A stretch of 64,000 bases of DNA from Gigaspora margarita. Taxonomy: Eukaryota > Glomeromycota > Glomeromycetes > Diversisporales > Gigasporaceae. Location of the stretch: the NCBI GenBank assembly GCA_009809945.1, contig WTPW01000334.1, forward strand, positions 39,422-103,421, in the 5' to 3' direction. Of this stretch, positions 1 to 10,959 are shown piece by piece. Position 1 is the first letter of the stretch; each line of letters starts with the position of its first letter. A program made the position numbers and the translations under genes. The notes under the pieces are model-generated. The model was not told the origin of the DNA. It worked only from the letters and a program-made list of their open reading frames with translations, and searched no databases.

Positions 1-631
1 ATTAATAAATTAAAAATTTAAAAATAGTAAACAATAAGAGTACACGTAAGCATCGAAATTAGTGTAACAAAATGAATTGGTATAACCTCCAAAATTTATG
101 TAACACATCAAATTCGTGTAATAGCCTGCTTTTCCTTAAAACAGTTTATTGCTTTTAGTTACTGAATTTTTTAACTTTTTTCTTTTTTTTAAAAAAAACC
201 CCCCAATTTTTTATCAAAACAATTTTTTTAAAACTAACAAATTATTATTTTACAGAGTTTAATCAACATATTAACAAAATTAAAAATAACAAATGGTGTC
301 TGTGCCTTGAAAATGACCCTACGAGACATTGTTTTACAAGATTTTTATTAAGAAAAACATAGTAAATCTATTTTTAGGAAAAAAAATCAAGGAACAGACC
401 CCAAATAGTAAGTTTCTTAAGATTTTAATTCAAAAATTATAAATAGAAAATAATGACTTTAAAATAAAATTTAACAAAAAAACAAATAAAACATTTAAAA
501 ATTTATAATTAAAAAGTAAAAATTTCTAAGAATTTCTATTATTTTTTAATAAATACTTTGTATTATTTAAAAATTATATATATTCAATTAATAAATAATA
601 TTATTTTTTCATATTTTTTTATAAGATAGAA
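1..631. other. AT-rich stretch without a recognisable gene
   Basis: No credible coding region is visible. The sequence is AT-rich with A and T runs. The 5' terminus of the downstream Helitron should lie here or just after, but Helitrons have no terminal inverted repeat and begin only with TC after an A, so I could not place it. Confidence 0.5.
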
Positions 632-1629
632 ATGTCAAAAGAAAAAGGAAAAGGAAAAGAAAGGTTACCAATGCCTCAACATATAATAGATGCAAATCCT
701 ATACCTTCTAATGAAACTAAAGAAGAAAAAGTAAGAAGGCAGAACAGAATGAGAACTGCTAAGGCTAGATATTATAAAGACAAGAAAAGTTACAAGCAAC
801 TGCTCAAGAGTCTGATCAAGGGCCTGTTTCAAGAACAAGATCTCAATCTGCAGCATATTTACCTGTATATTCAAGAACAAGAACAAAAACAAAAACAACA
901 TAAGCTAATACATTGAGACAACAGAAGTATAGGGCATCTATGAGTGCTAAGAAGAGAGAAGAAGTAAGAGAAAAAAATAGAGAATATATGAAGAAAAAAT
1001 ATGCTGAGAAAAAACAAAAACAATATAAACAATTTTATAAAATAGGGCATTGTGGTTTAGATGAATATGAGGAAGGAATAGAAAAGGAGAAAGAGGTAGA
1101 AGAGGAAAGGAAAAAAGAAGAAGAAAGGGAAGAAGAGATGGAAGAAATAGAAGAGATTGAAGAAGAAGAAAGTAGAGAGGATATAGAAGAAGAGGAAGAA
1201 GAAGAGAAAATAGAAGAGGAGGATGTAATAGAGAGAAGGCATATGTTGGGAGGAATGGACATTATTTGTAAACATTGTGGAGCTTTAAAATGGAGGCAAG
1301 AAAAACCAGGACTATGCTGCATGAATGGACAAATTATGCTAGCACCACTTCCACCACCACCACCAGCAATAAAAAAATTGCTTACAGAAAAAGATTCTGA
1401 ATTTAATGTACCATTTATTACTCAAATAAGAGCATATAATCAAATATTTGCTTTTACATCAATTGGTACAAATCTAGATCCAAATCTTGCAACTGCCAGA
1501 AAAGGGGTTTATACATATAGAATTCAAGGAACATTATACCACAAGATTAGTTGTTTTATGCCAAATGAAGGAGAACCACCAAAATTCTCCCAGATTTATT
1601 TTTTTGATTCTGATAATTTTGAAACTTAA
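632..1629 (+). pseudogene. Helitron N-terminal ORF (basic coiled coil plus Cys-rich motif)
   Basis: Two overlapping frames (632-916 and 913-1629) together look like the N-terminal part of a Helitron protein, so one frameshift near 913 is likely. The first part is Lys/Arg-rich, followed by a second basic block, a long Glu-rich low-complexity run (about 1072-1230) and then a Cys motif, ICKHCGALKW...GLCCMNG (about 1262-1327). This CxHCGA...CC pattern is common upstream of Helitron_like_N domains. A proline run follows. A stop at 1627 separates it from the next frame, which continues the same protein family, so this is probably a fragment of a single ancestral RepHel ORF. Confidence 0.65.
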
Positions 1630-1650
1630 CTCAACAGAAGACATAAAATA

Positions 1651-4600
1651 ATGAAAAACCAACTAAATTTTAATCTGTTGAAAGAAATTCAAAATGAATT
1701 GTATTCTTTAAATCCTTTTATAGAATTTTATAAAAATGCAAAGAATCATGAAATAGAAAATGAAAATGAGCAAGTATTGCATATAGCAATACATAATATT
1801 CATGGCAAGGATATGAGACAATATAATGCACCAACAGCTTCAGAAGTAGCTGCAATGTATTGTGATAATGAACCAACAACACAACCTAGAGATATTCTTA
1901 TTAAAAGACATGATGATACATTTACAAGAATATCTGAATTACATGGTGCATATGATCCTTTACAATATCCTTTGCTATTTCCTAATAGAGAATATGGTTG
2001 GCATAGAGGAATATTAAAAAAAAATGTTGTGGCAGAAGAAGTTGTTGAACTAGAACAAATTATAAATGAAGAAGAAGAAGAATATGATAATGATTTTAAT
2101 AATAATAATGATGATGATGATGAAAATTATTATGGACAGATTGCTGACCAAGTTGCTAACCAAGTTATTGCAGAATTGGCAAGTTTGGCAAGTAGTGAAA
2201 CTTCAAGTACATCTAAAGCACCATCTAAAGAATTTTGGCAAGAAAAACTTGATAGTTTTATACAACAAGCTGAACAAAATTTTCAACAACAAGGTCAGCA
2301 TGAAGTTCAAGAAGAAGTTCAACAACAACCAAAAACACAACAAGAAATACAACAAGATGAAACAATGATCCTTGAAGATGAAGAATATAAACCCCAAGCA
2401 GGACAATCTGTTGACTATGGAACTTTATCACAAGCAAGTTCTGAAAATCTTAGTCATACAGGTCTATCTCAAACATTTGAAGGTTCAACTTTTAGATCCG
2501 GTACAAGTTTCATGAGTATTGATGAAACAAGTGACAAAGGTGATGAAGGATCTAAAAGAAAAAGAAAAGTTGATAAAGAAAAAGGAAAACAAACAGAAAT
2601 TGAACCTAAAAATACTTCTAATAAAGATGATAATAATGATAATGATGATGATAATGATGAACCTCAAAAAAAGAAAAGAAAAGTTGATAAAGGAAAAGGA
2701 ANAGAANTTGTTATTGAACCTNATAATAATGATGATAATAATGATNATAATAATAATNGTGATAATGATAAACCTTNATCAGAGGTTCAACAAAAGAAGA
2801 AAAAGAGATTAACAATATCTCTTAGGGAGTTTGTAGTTTATAGATTCATGATTAAAAACTCAAACAAAAACAATAGTATTATACATCTTTCAGGCAGATT
2901 ATTTCAACAGTATATAGTAGATCAATTTGTAAAATAGGAAGCAAACAATATAAGTTGGCAAAAAAAGCATCAAGAAGATTTAAGATTAGAAATCTATACA
3001 GGATTAAAAGATATGATTTCTAATGAAGATGCTGAAGAAGTCAATGTAGAAAATGTTGGCAAAAAAGTAATTTTGTTATCAAGTTTTACAGGATCTACAA
3101 GATATTACCAATAATTGTACCAAGATTCAATGGCAATTGTTAGACAATTTGGAAAACCTGATCTGTTTATAACAGTAACATGTAATCCAAAATGGCCTGA
3201 AATTGAAAATGAACTTTTAGAAAATCAAACTGCTTCTGATAGACTAGATTTGATATCAAGAGTTTTTAGATTGAAATTAGATGCAATAATTAAAGATTTA
3301 ACTGTAAAATCTGTTTTAGGAAAAGTTATTGCATATTGTTATGTAATTGAATTTCAAAAAAGAGGATTGCCACATTCACATATATTGCTTATATTAGCAC
3401 CTGAAGATAAACTACAAACTCCTGATGATTTTGATCAGATTATATCTGCAGAAATTCCTGATCCAAAATATCAACCAAAACTATATGAAATAGTTAGCAG
3501 AAACATGATTCATGGACCCTGTGGAAAAGATATTAATCCATCATCTCCATGTATGATTGATAGCAAATGTAGTAAATATTATCCAAGAGAATTTACTGCT
3601 AAAACTTCTACAAATAATTCTGGATATCCTGTATATAGAAGAAGACAAAATTCCAGAATTATTAAAAAACGTGGAGCATCAATTGATATTGACAATAGAT
3701 GGATTGTTCCTTATAATCCATACTTAAGTCAAAAATATAACTGTCACCTTAATGTAAAGATATGTTCAAGTATTAAATCTAATAAATATCTTTACAAATA
3801 TGTTTATAAGGGGCAGGATAGAGTATTAATATCTTTAAAAAATCCAAATGATGAAATTGAAAAATTTATCAATGCAAGATATGTTTCTGCATCTGAAGAA
3901 ATATGGAGGTTATTTGATTTTGGTTTACAAGAAAGATCTCATACTGTTGTAAGACTTCCAATACATTTGGAAAATCAACAAAAAGTTCTTTTTAAATCAA
4001 AAGAATCATTATCAAAAGATCTTGAAAAGGAAAACATACAAAGTTAACAAGATATTTTGAACTTTGTAACAATAATCCTGATAATGAATTTATTCTTTCT
4101 TTGAAATATATGCAAATTCCAAAATACTTTACTTGGAATAAACAAACTAAAAACTGGCAAAAAAGAAAAAGAGGTGGAGAAAAAGTAATTTCTCAAATGT
4201 ATTTTATTAATCCAAAAGATACTAAGAGATTTTATTTAAGAGTATTACTAAATACAATATGTGGTATTAAATCATTTGATGATTTAAAAATTTTAAATGG
4301 TGTAGAATATGATTCTTATAAAGATGTAGCATTTCAACTTGGTTTGGTTGATGATGATGATGAATGTGATGCTTGCCTTGAAGAAGCTGCCACATACAAT
4401 ATGCCTTCCCAACTAAGACATTTATTTGCTTTTCTATTAGTTTATTGTTAACCAGCAAATGTAAAAGATCTTTGAGAAAAATTTCTTGATCATTTAATTG
4501 AAGATTTTATCTTACAAGAAAATTCAAGAGATTTAGCTATTGCAAAAGCATTGGTGCTTATTGAAAAATATTTGATTCAAAATGGAATGGCTCTTTTAGA

Positions 4601-6149
4601 TTTTCCAAATCTTCTTATTATAGATTATGCTTTATTAGAAGAAGATAAACAAAACAATACATTAATTGCTGAAGAACAAAATTTTGATCAAAATAAAATT
4701 AATGAAACTTTAGAAAATGAAAAAAGTTTAAATGAAGATCAAAATAAAATTTTTGTTGAAATTATTAAAGCAATCAAAGGTGAAATAAATAATACATTAT
4801 TTTTTGTTGATGGACCTGGAGGAACTAGAAAAACATTTTTATATAATTTGATCTTGGCTTATATAAGATCAAAAAAACATTTAAATAGAATTGCAATTGC
4901 TGTAGCATCATCAGGAATTGCTGCTTTATTAATGAGTGATGGAAGAACTGCTCATTCAAGATTTAAAATTCCATTAAAAGTAGATCATGATTCTACTTTA
5001 AATATTGACAAGCAATCTGAATTAACAAAATTAATTCAAAATGCTGTAGCTATTTTATGGGATGAAGCACCAATAATGAATAGATTTGCAATTGAAGCTA
5101 TTGATAGAACTTTTAGAGATATAATGGATACTGATTTACCTTTTGGAGGAAAGATTATGATTCTTGGTGGTAATTTTAGACAAATTTTACCTGTAGTAGT
5201 TCGAGGTACATTCCCTCAAATTGTTGATGCATGTTTAAAATCTTCATAACTTTGGAAAGATATTAAAACTATGCAATTAACAATTAATATGAGAATTCAA
5301 CAACAAAATGATGTTGAACAAAAAAATTTTGTTAAATTTTTATTACAAGTTAGTGAAGGAAAAGTACCAACACATTCTGATATTGGTAAAGATTTTATAA
5401 GATTGCCTGATAATATAGTCTTGGACAGTGAAAATATTGATGATTTAATATCAGAGACCTTTATTGATATTACTACAAATTATCATGATTCTGACTATAT
5501 TAAAGATAGAGCAATTCTTACAACAAAAAATGTAGATGTTGAAGATATTAAACAACAAATACTTAAAAAAATTCCTAATACTGAGGAATTTGAATATTTT
5601 TCTGCTGATTCAGTTGAAGATAAAGATCAAGTAGATCAAAGTCTTTATCCAATTGAATTTTTAAATACTTTAACACCAAGTGGAATGCCACCTCATCGTT
5701 TGGTACTAAAAAAAGATGTACCTGTTATTCTTTTACGTAATCTTGCTCCATCTGAAGGATTATGTAATAGTACAAGATTAATGATCAAAAATTGTTATAA
5801 ATTTGTTTTAGATACTGAAATTATAACAGGAGTCAACAAAGGAAAAAGAATTTTTATACCTCGACTAAGATTAACATCAGCAGATTCAGATCTTCCCTTT
5901 CAATTTGTAAGAAGACAATTTCCAATTAGATTATCTTTTGCAATGACAATTAACAAAGCACAAGGTCAAACAATTCCAATTATGGGATTATATTTGCCCA
6001 AACCTGTATTTTTATATGGGCAATTATATGTAGCTTTATCAAGGGTTCAGTCAAAAGATAATATTAAAGACTTAGTTAAGGATGGGCATATAGAAGGAAA
6101 AGAAGATGTATATACTAGAAATGTTGTATATAGAAAGGTTTTTGATTAA
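1651..6149 (+). pseudogene. Helitron Rep-helicase (RepHel), multiple stops
   Basis: The ancestral RepHel protein is readable in one series of fragments (1651-2937, 3115-4047, 4101-4451, 4551-5249, 5271-6149), separated by stops near 2938, 3112, 4045, 4449 and 5247. Domain order: Helitron_like_N; an Asp/Asn-rich insert with two copies of a KRKVDKGKG-type motif (about 2550-2700, with N bases); Rep nuclease with LPHSHILLIL (about 3370-3395) and the tyrosine motif KYLYKYVYKG (about 3784-3813); then a Pif1-like SF1 helicase. Walker A reads GPGGTRKT (about 4815), so the usual Gly before Lys is Arg. Walker B DEAP (about 5062) and the INKAQGQT motif (about 5950) are intact. A non-functional copy. Confidence 0.9.
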
Positions 6150-6470
6150 TTATTTTATAGATTATAGATTTGTATATATTTGTATATTTTTTGTATATAT
6201 TTTTAATATTTTAAAATTTGTATATATTTGTATATATTTTAAAAGTATTTTATTTAATTGTTTATAGTTTTTAAAAGTATTATTATTAATTTAATTTTAA
6301 AAAGTATTATTATTTAATTAATTTGTATATAATTTTAAAAGTATTATTATTTAATTTAATTAATTTGTATATAACTTTAAAAGTATTATTATATTATTAA
6401 TTTGTAAATAGTTGTAAATAATGTTAAAAGTATTAATATTTAATTTAATTTATATTTATAATTAATAAAA
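6150..6470. repeat. AT-rich tandem repeat inside the Helitron 3' region
   Basis: A unit of roughly 45-65 bp is repeated imperfectly about five times. It has a core like AAAAGTATTATTATTTAATT followed by TTAATTTGTATATAA. It lies between the RepHel stop and the 3' terminus and has no coding potential. Confidence 0.6.
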
Positions 6471-6474
6471 AATA

Positions 6475-6835
6475 ATATATATACCTTTAATCTAATAATC
6501 ATAAGGCCTAAAATAATCCTAAGACCTAAAGGTTAGGGTTAGGGTCAATTTTCATTATGATAAGTTTTGAGGGGGGTTTTAATATATATACCTTTAACCT
6601 AATAATCATAAAGCCTAAAATGACCATTAGGCCTAAAAGTTAGAGTTAGGGTCAGTTCTCATTATATTGAGCTTTTGTAAAGTTTTAATCTATCTACTTT
6701 TAAACTAATAATCATGAGGCCTAACTTAATTATAAGACCTAACAGTTAGGGTTAGGGTCAGTTTTCATTATGTTGATTTTTGAGGGGTTTTAATATATAT
6801 AACTTTAATCTAATAATTATAAAATCTAAAATTAT
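6475..6835. repeat. Tandem repeat of about 115-125 bp with a TTAGGG dimer
   Basis: Three full copies and a partial fourth of a unit that contains ...TAATCATAAGGCCTAA..., then GTTAGGGTTAGGGTCA, then TTTTCATTATG and a G-rich AGGGGTTTTAAT end. The TTAGGG pairs sit inside a longer unit and are not a telomere array. Confidence 0.7.
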
Positions 6836-6955
6836 ACAATCATATAAAATATATAAACTAAATTCTATTTAAATACAAAACTAAAATATAAAAAACAATT
6901 AAAAACAAAAAAATTAATACCCCAACATGAAGCAATGCCCGGGCTTTAACACTAG

Positions 6956-7635
6956 TCTCATACATCTAAGGTGCAGTTCTCTGTCACTATTTGAGCTCAT
7001 GTCATGCTTTTTTTTATATAGTTAGATAGTGAAGTCCTTTGAATTTTTGTCAGGGCCTCACATAAAAAAATTTTTTAAAAATCTTAACTTACCCACCACC
7101 TCCCCCACCCATCTACCCTTGAACAAACTGTTATACGGAGACTGACCCATGAAATTTTTTCAAACTCCAACCAAAAAAAGAGGTCACCTTTTGTGTTCCT
7201 ACAAAAATGATTGTGTTACATGAAAATTCAAACTCCGATGGATCAGGTTATTTGAACCAGGATCGGTGAACCAGGATTGGGTTCATTTGAACCCAGATCG
7301 GGATCAGATTTTTTCAAACTCCAACCAAAAATAGAGACCAGATTTTGTGTTCTCACGAAAATGATCAGTTTACACAAAATTAAAACTCTGCTGTATCGGG
7401 TTCAGATCAGGTTCATTAACCAAGATCAGGTTCATTTGACCAAGACCAGGTCAAAAACCAAGATCGAGTTCAAATTAACCTAATCGGGCTCACTTATACC
7501 AAGACTGCCTTCAAGACCCAGGATCAGAACCTGATCGGAACCAAAATCGGGTTCATTTAACCCAAGACCACCTATATTTAAAAATAAAAAAAAATAGAAC
7601 CTCAACTCGGGGCAATGCCTGAGACCTAACACTAG
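6956..7635 (+). mobile_element. Non-autonomous Helitron, copy 1 of a tandem set
   Basis: It starts with TCTCATACATCTAAGG directly after the CTAG of the preceding Helitron and ends at CTAG (7632-7635), with a CTCGGG...CTGAG-type hairpin just inside. The internal part contains many GATCGGGTTCATTTGAACC-like motifs. It is non-coding. Its length (680 bp) and content match the following copy. Confidence 0.8.
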
Positions 7636-8314
7636 TCTACTACATCTAAGGCGCAGTTCTGCGTCACTATTTGAGCTTATGCCATGCTTTTTTTTATATA
7701 GTTATATAGTGAGGTCCCTTGAATTTTTTTGAGGGCTTGCGTAAAAAAATTCATTAAAAATCTAATCTTATCCTCCACCTCCCCCACCCACCCACTTTTG
7801 AAAAAACTCTTACACAGGAACTGACCCATGAAATTTTTTCAAACTCTGACCAAAAAAAGAGGTCACCTTTTGTGTTCCTACAAAAATGATCAGGTTATAC
7901 AAAAATTCAAACTCTGACAGATTGGGTCATTTGAACCAGGATCAGGTGAACCAGGATCGGGTTCATTTGCACCAAGATCAGGTTCAGATTTTTTCAAACT
8001 CCGACCACAAATAGAGGACAGATTTCGTGTTCTCATAAAAATGATCCAGTTATATGACATTTGAACTCCCATAACAGGTTCGAATTAGGTTCATTGAACC
8101 AAGATCAGGTCAATTTGAACCAAGACCAGGTTAAAAACCAAGATCGTGTTCAAATGAACCTAATCAGGCTCACTTGAACCAAGTCCGCCTTCAAGAACTA
8201 GAATCAGTACCAGATCAGAACCAAGATCAGGTTCATTTGACCCAATACCACCTACATTTAAAAATAAAAAAATAAACACCTCAACTCGGGGCAACGCCCG
8301 AGACCTAACACTAG
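7636..8314 (+). mobile_element. Non-autonomous Helitron, copy 2
   Basis: It starts TCTACTACATCTAAGG and ends CTAG (8311-8314), 679 bp. A hairpin CTCGGG (8285-8290) / CCCGAG (8297-8302) sits 8 bp before the CTAG, as expected for a Helitron 3' end. The sequence is closely similar to copy 1 along its whole length. Confidence 0.85.
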
Positions 8315-9088
8315 TCAATACATTATAATCCAATTGTCCGTCACTAATTGAGCTTATATCATATTTTTTTTATTAATGATTTTAGACAGAAGTCCCTTGT
8401 TAAGCAGGGACCTCTGTTTAAAATTATTAAAAAAAAGCGCGACATAATCTCAATTAGTGATGGACAATTGGATTATAATGTATTGTGAGTAAAAAGTTTC
8501 TTTATGAATTTTTAAGTTTCTTTAAGATTCTTTACAATTCTTACCCTCCACCTCTCCCACCCACCCATCTTTAAAAAATTCTTTAAAAATCTTATCTTAC
8601 CCTCCACCTCCCCCACCTACCCACCCTTGAAAAAATTCCAACTTGGGCCCTAACCCTTGAAATTTTTTCAAACTCCGATCAATAATAGAGATCGGATTTC
8701 GTCTTCCCACGAAAATAGGTGGTTATACAAAATTCAAACTCCGACGGACCAGGTTCGGTTCAGGTTCATTGAACTAAGATTGGGTTCATTTGAACCAAGA
8801 TCAGGTTTAAAAACCAAAATCAGGTTCAGATTTTTTAAACTCCGACCAAAAATAGAGGACGGTTTTCGTGTTCACAAAAAATATGAAAATTCAAACTCCC
8901 CATCCTGGGTTAGTATCGAGTTCTTTGAACCAAGACCGGGTTCATTTGAACCAAGATCGTGTTCAAATGAACCTAAGTTGGGTTCATTTGAACCAAGCCT
9001 GGGTTTAAGTACCAGGATCAGGTTCATCTAACCACATATAAAAAATAAACTTTCTAGCCTGCAGCAATGCCCGGGCACCTAACACTAG
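8315..9088 (+). mobile_element. Non-autonomous Helitron, copy 3 (with nested palindrome)
   Basis: It begins TCAATACATT at the CTAG of copy 2 and ends CTAG (9085-9088) after a GCCCGGGC palindrome. The 5' part is replaced by, or carries, a 170-bp near-perfect palindrome, and the pyrimidine-rich CCCTCCACCTC block is duplicated (about 8543 and 8600). The remainder carries the same GATC/GGTTCATTTGAACC motif family as copies 1 and 2. Confidence 0.75.
8316..8485. repeat. 170-bp palindromic MITE-like element
   Basis: The arm starting CAATACATTATAATCCAATTG pairs with CAATTGGATTATAATGTATTG ending at 8485. The arms continue inward through GTC(C/A)(G/T)TCACTAATTGAG and end at an inner stem, GACAGAAGTCCCT / AGGGACCTCTGTT. 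The whole element could fold into a single hairpin. It lies exactly at the 5' start of the third Helitron. No clear target duplication is visible. Confidence 0.75.
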
Positions 9089-9520
9089 TATACTCTATAT
9101 TTTATTTATAACACATATGTCATTTATTTTATATATTACATTTATACTATTTATACTATATATCTTATTAGTAGTAGATATAGTATTTATTGCACATGTA
9201 ATAGATATAGCCCATTACATTTGTGAAAAACAAAAATGTATAAAAGCAGCCGATGTGGACCCCAAGTTCAACATCGAGTTTTCATACTCTTTCAATAAAT
9301 AAAACATTTATTTACTATACAAATTAAACAGTTACTAGTATCTTCATATACTTTTAATTGTTGTCTTTTTTATAATTGCAAATTACTATAAATGTTCTTT
9401 GTTAAGTTTTCTTGAAAAACGCCTTTCGACTTAGTTAAATCACAGTAACAAGTAAGGTTACACAAAGTAATCACTGTCTAAGGTCGCTCTAGTTACCTAC
9501 TATCTCAAAAGAAGTAGATA
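9089..9520. other. No gene seen
   Basis: AT-rich sequence after the last Helitron terminus. Short ORFs here have no recognisable similarity. Confidence 0.4.
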
Positions 9521-10335
9521 TATGATAACAATATCAAGACCTTGTAGAAGCATTAGTAGAAGCAAGCTTCTGGTTTCCTATACTATTCTATACTTTGCAA
9601 ACTCCCATACTCTCTCTATGTTGGTTTCTCAGCATCCTATACAGCTTTTCACAAAATTTTTACCAAAAAGTGGGAATTCGGCATACCCCTCCAAAAGATT
9701 GACATTGTTTACCCATCTCGAAATGGAAACTCAAGTTATGTGAAGCTATGAGAGATAACAATACAAGCTGCTGACGTGTTCACGTGTATTACAAGGATTG
9801 ACAGATGTCTACAGAGAGTTCTTTTAAAAAATTTTGATTGGGTTATCTTGACCTCTTAGTATAGTTTTTTCCTTACGGTTTTCACTTTAGATACAGTACT
9901 GAGATCTTGTTTAATACTGTATAATTTTTACAAGCATAGTATAGGATTTGATTATACTATTATCTAGATTGTTTTTCTTTTTCTCTTTTGTTTTTTCTTT
10001 TTGTCTTCTTCTTTTCTTTTCTTTTGTTTTTTCTTTTTCCCTTTTATATCTTTTTTTTACTTGTTTTCTATTTTGTTTTTTTTACTTTCCCCCTTTTTCA
10101 TGCTCTTTATGAAGAAAGAAAAATTTCAAGCAAGTTTGGGCTCCAACTTGAGACAAAAGGTTGTTATAGCAGATCGCTTTGGGTACTTTGTACTTGAAGA
10201 GTTGCTTTTTGATAGAGTTATTAGTAATCAGTGGCAGCATTTTATTATCTTTCTCAAACAATAAAAAGAAGCAGGATCAATGAATATAAAAAAATAAAAC
10301 TAATAAAACTAATAAAACTAATAAAAGGGTGTGAT
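9521..10335 (+). mobile_element. Retroposon-like element with polypyrimidine tract
   Basis: A block around 9650-9710 (CAAAAAGTGGGAATTCGGC...CCCCTCCAAAAGAT) is repeated in the poly(A) retroposon at 61417-62456. Both copies are followed some 250-300 bp later by a T/C-rich tract (here about 9970-10100). The region ends in A-rich sequence and a short (AATAAAACT)n run (about 10290-10327). No protein is recognised. It is probably a related, older copy; its boundaries are approximate. Confidence 0.5.
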
Positions 10336-10403
10336 GATCTAGAAAAGTGACCAGGATGTTACCCCCTAAGCAGCAGTTCGAAAGTTCAATTCCCTCTGAT
10401 GAC
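10328..10403 (+). ncRNA. Possible tRNA-derived SINE head (weak)
   Basis: The sequence contains TGATCTAGAAAAGTG, resembling an A box, and AGTTCAATTCCC, resembling a B box, about 50 bp apart. It directly follows an (AATAAAACT)n run. Acceptor and T-stem pairing is poor, so this is not a functional tRNA. A chance resemblance is possible. Confidence 0.25.
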
Positions 10404-10955
10404 GATAACGAAAATAGGCCTGTGTTATGGTAACTGTGGCTCAATATCGGTTAGGTGAGAAACCTGTAACCTTGGTTCCACCATCTTGAATGGGAGCTTG
10501 CAGGCGCAATAAAAATCCAAGGAACCAGAAAACAGAAACCCTTTTGGGAAGTCCCAATTAAGAAGGTAGATTAGGTTCTCTGACAGTGCTACCATAAAAC
10601 GAAGTCAGTACTGGGATCTGAACGAACCTTAAAAGGGCAAGGAAGGTACCTAGCAGTTCGGAGTGATTCGGACTGCAAATGTCGGTATAATGCAGATTGC
10701 GTGGGTTACTAAAAATCTATGGATAACTATGAAATGGGATGTGGTTGTGCAATAGTAATCTTTTTGGTTTAAAGACCAGTGCAGACAGGTCGCACTTGAT
10801 TTTCCTAGCGAAAATGGAGTGAAGTCAGACTTTGGAATTAAATATTGGTTAGAATGTTAGTAGGAATCAGAGAGTTTAAATAGACAACTTCCGTAGATGG
10901 GTTGTAGGTATGGCAGCTAGTGTAGAACCTTCGGGCAGACTATTTAAATTAGGCA
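10404..10955. other. No gene seen
   Basis: Less AT-rich than its surroundings and free of long ORFs. It may be the body of a SINE-like or other non-coding repeat linked to the tRNA-like head, but no family is recognised. Confidence 0.35.
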
Positions 10956-10959
10956 CCAA

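Larger units (their letters stand above)
632..6955 (+). mobile_element. Autonomous Helitron, decayed
   Basis: A rolling-circle transposon encoding a Rep-helicase protein, now broken by stops. Seen: a basic and zinc-finger-like N-terminal ORF, a Helitron_like_N region, a Rep nuclease with HxH and two-tyrosine motifs, a Pif1-type helicase, an AT-rich 3' region, and a 3' end at CTAG (6952-6955) preceded by a GC-rich palindrome (6937-6944). CTAG followed by a T is the canonical Helitron 3' terminus (family knowledge). The left end is set at the first supported ORF because the true TC start could not be identified. Confidence 0.85.

Noticed and set aside
1035..1322. Minus-strand Ser-rich and Phe-rich ORFs opposite the Helitron N-terminus
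   Set aside because: Shadow frames of the GAA/GAG-rich acidic run on the plus strand.
6528..6760. TTAGGGTTAGGG runs as a telomere or interstitial telomere
   Set aside because: Only two TTAGGG per occurrence, each within a repeat unit of about 120 bp, with TE sequence on both sides.
9988..10264. Phe/Leu-rich membrane-protein ORFs (also 61993-62220)
   Set aside because: They are translations of T/C-rich tracts in retroposon sequence, with no conserved features.
10328..10403. Functional tRNA gene
   Set aside because: A- and B-box-like strings are present, but the acceptor and T stems do not pair, so only a SINE-head candidate is listed.
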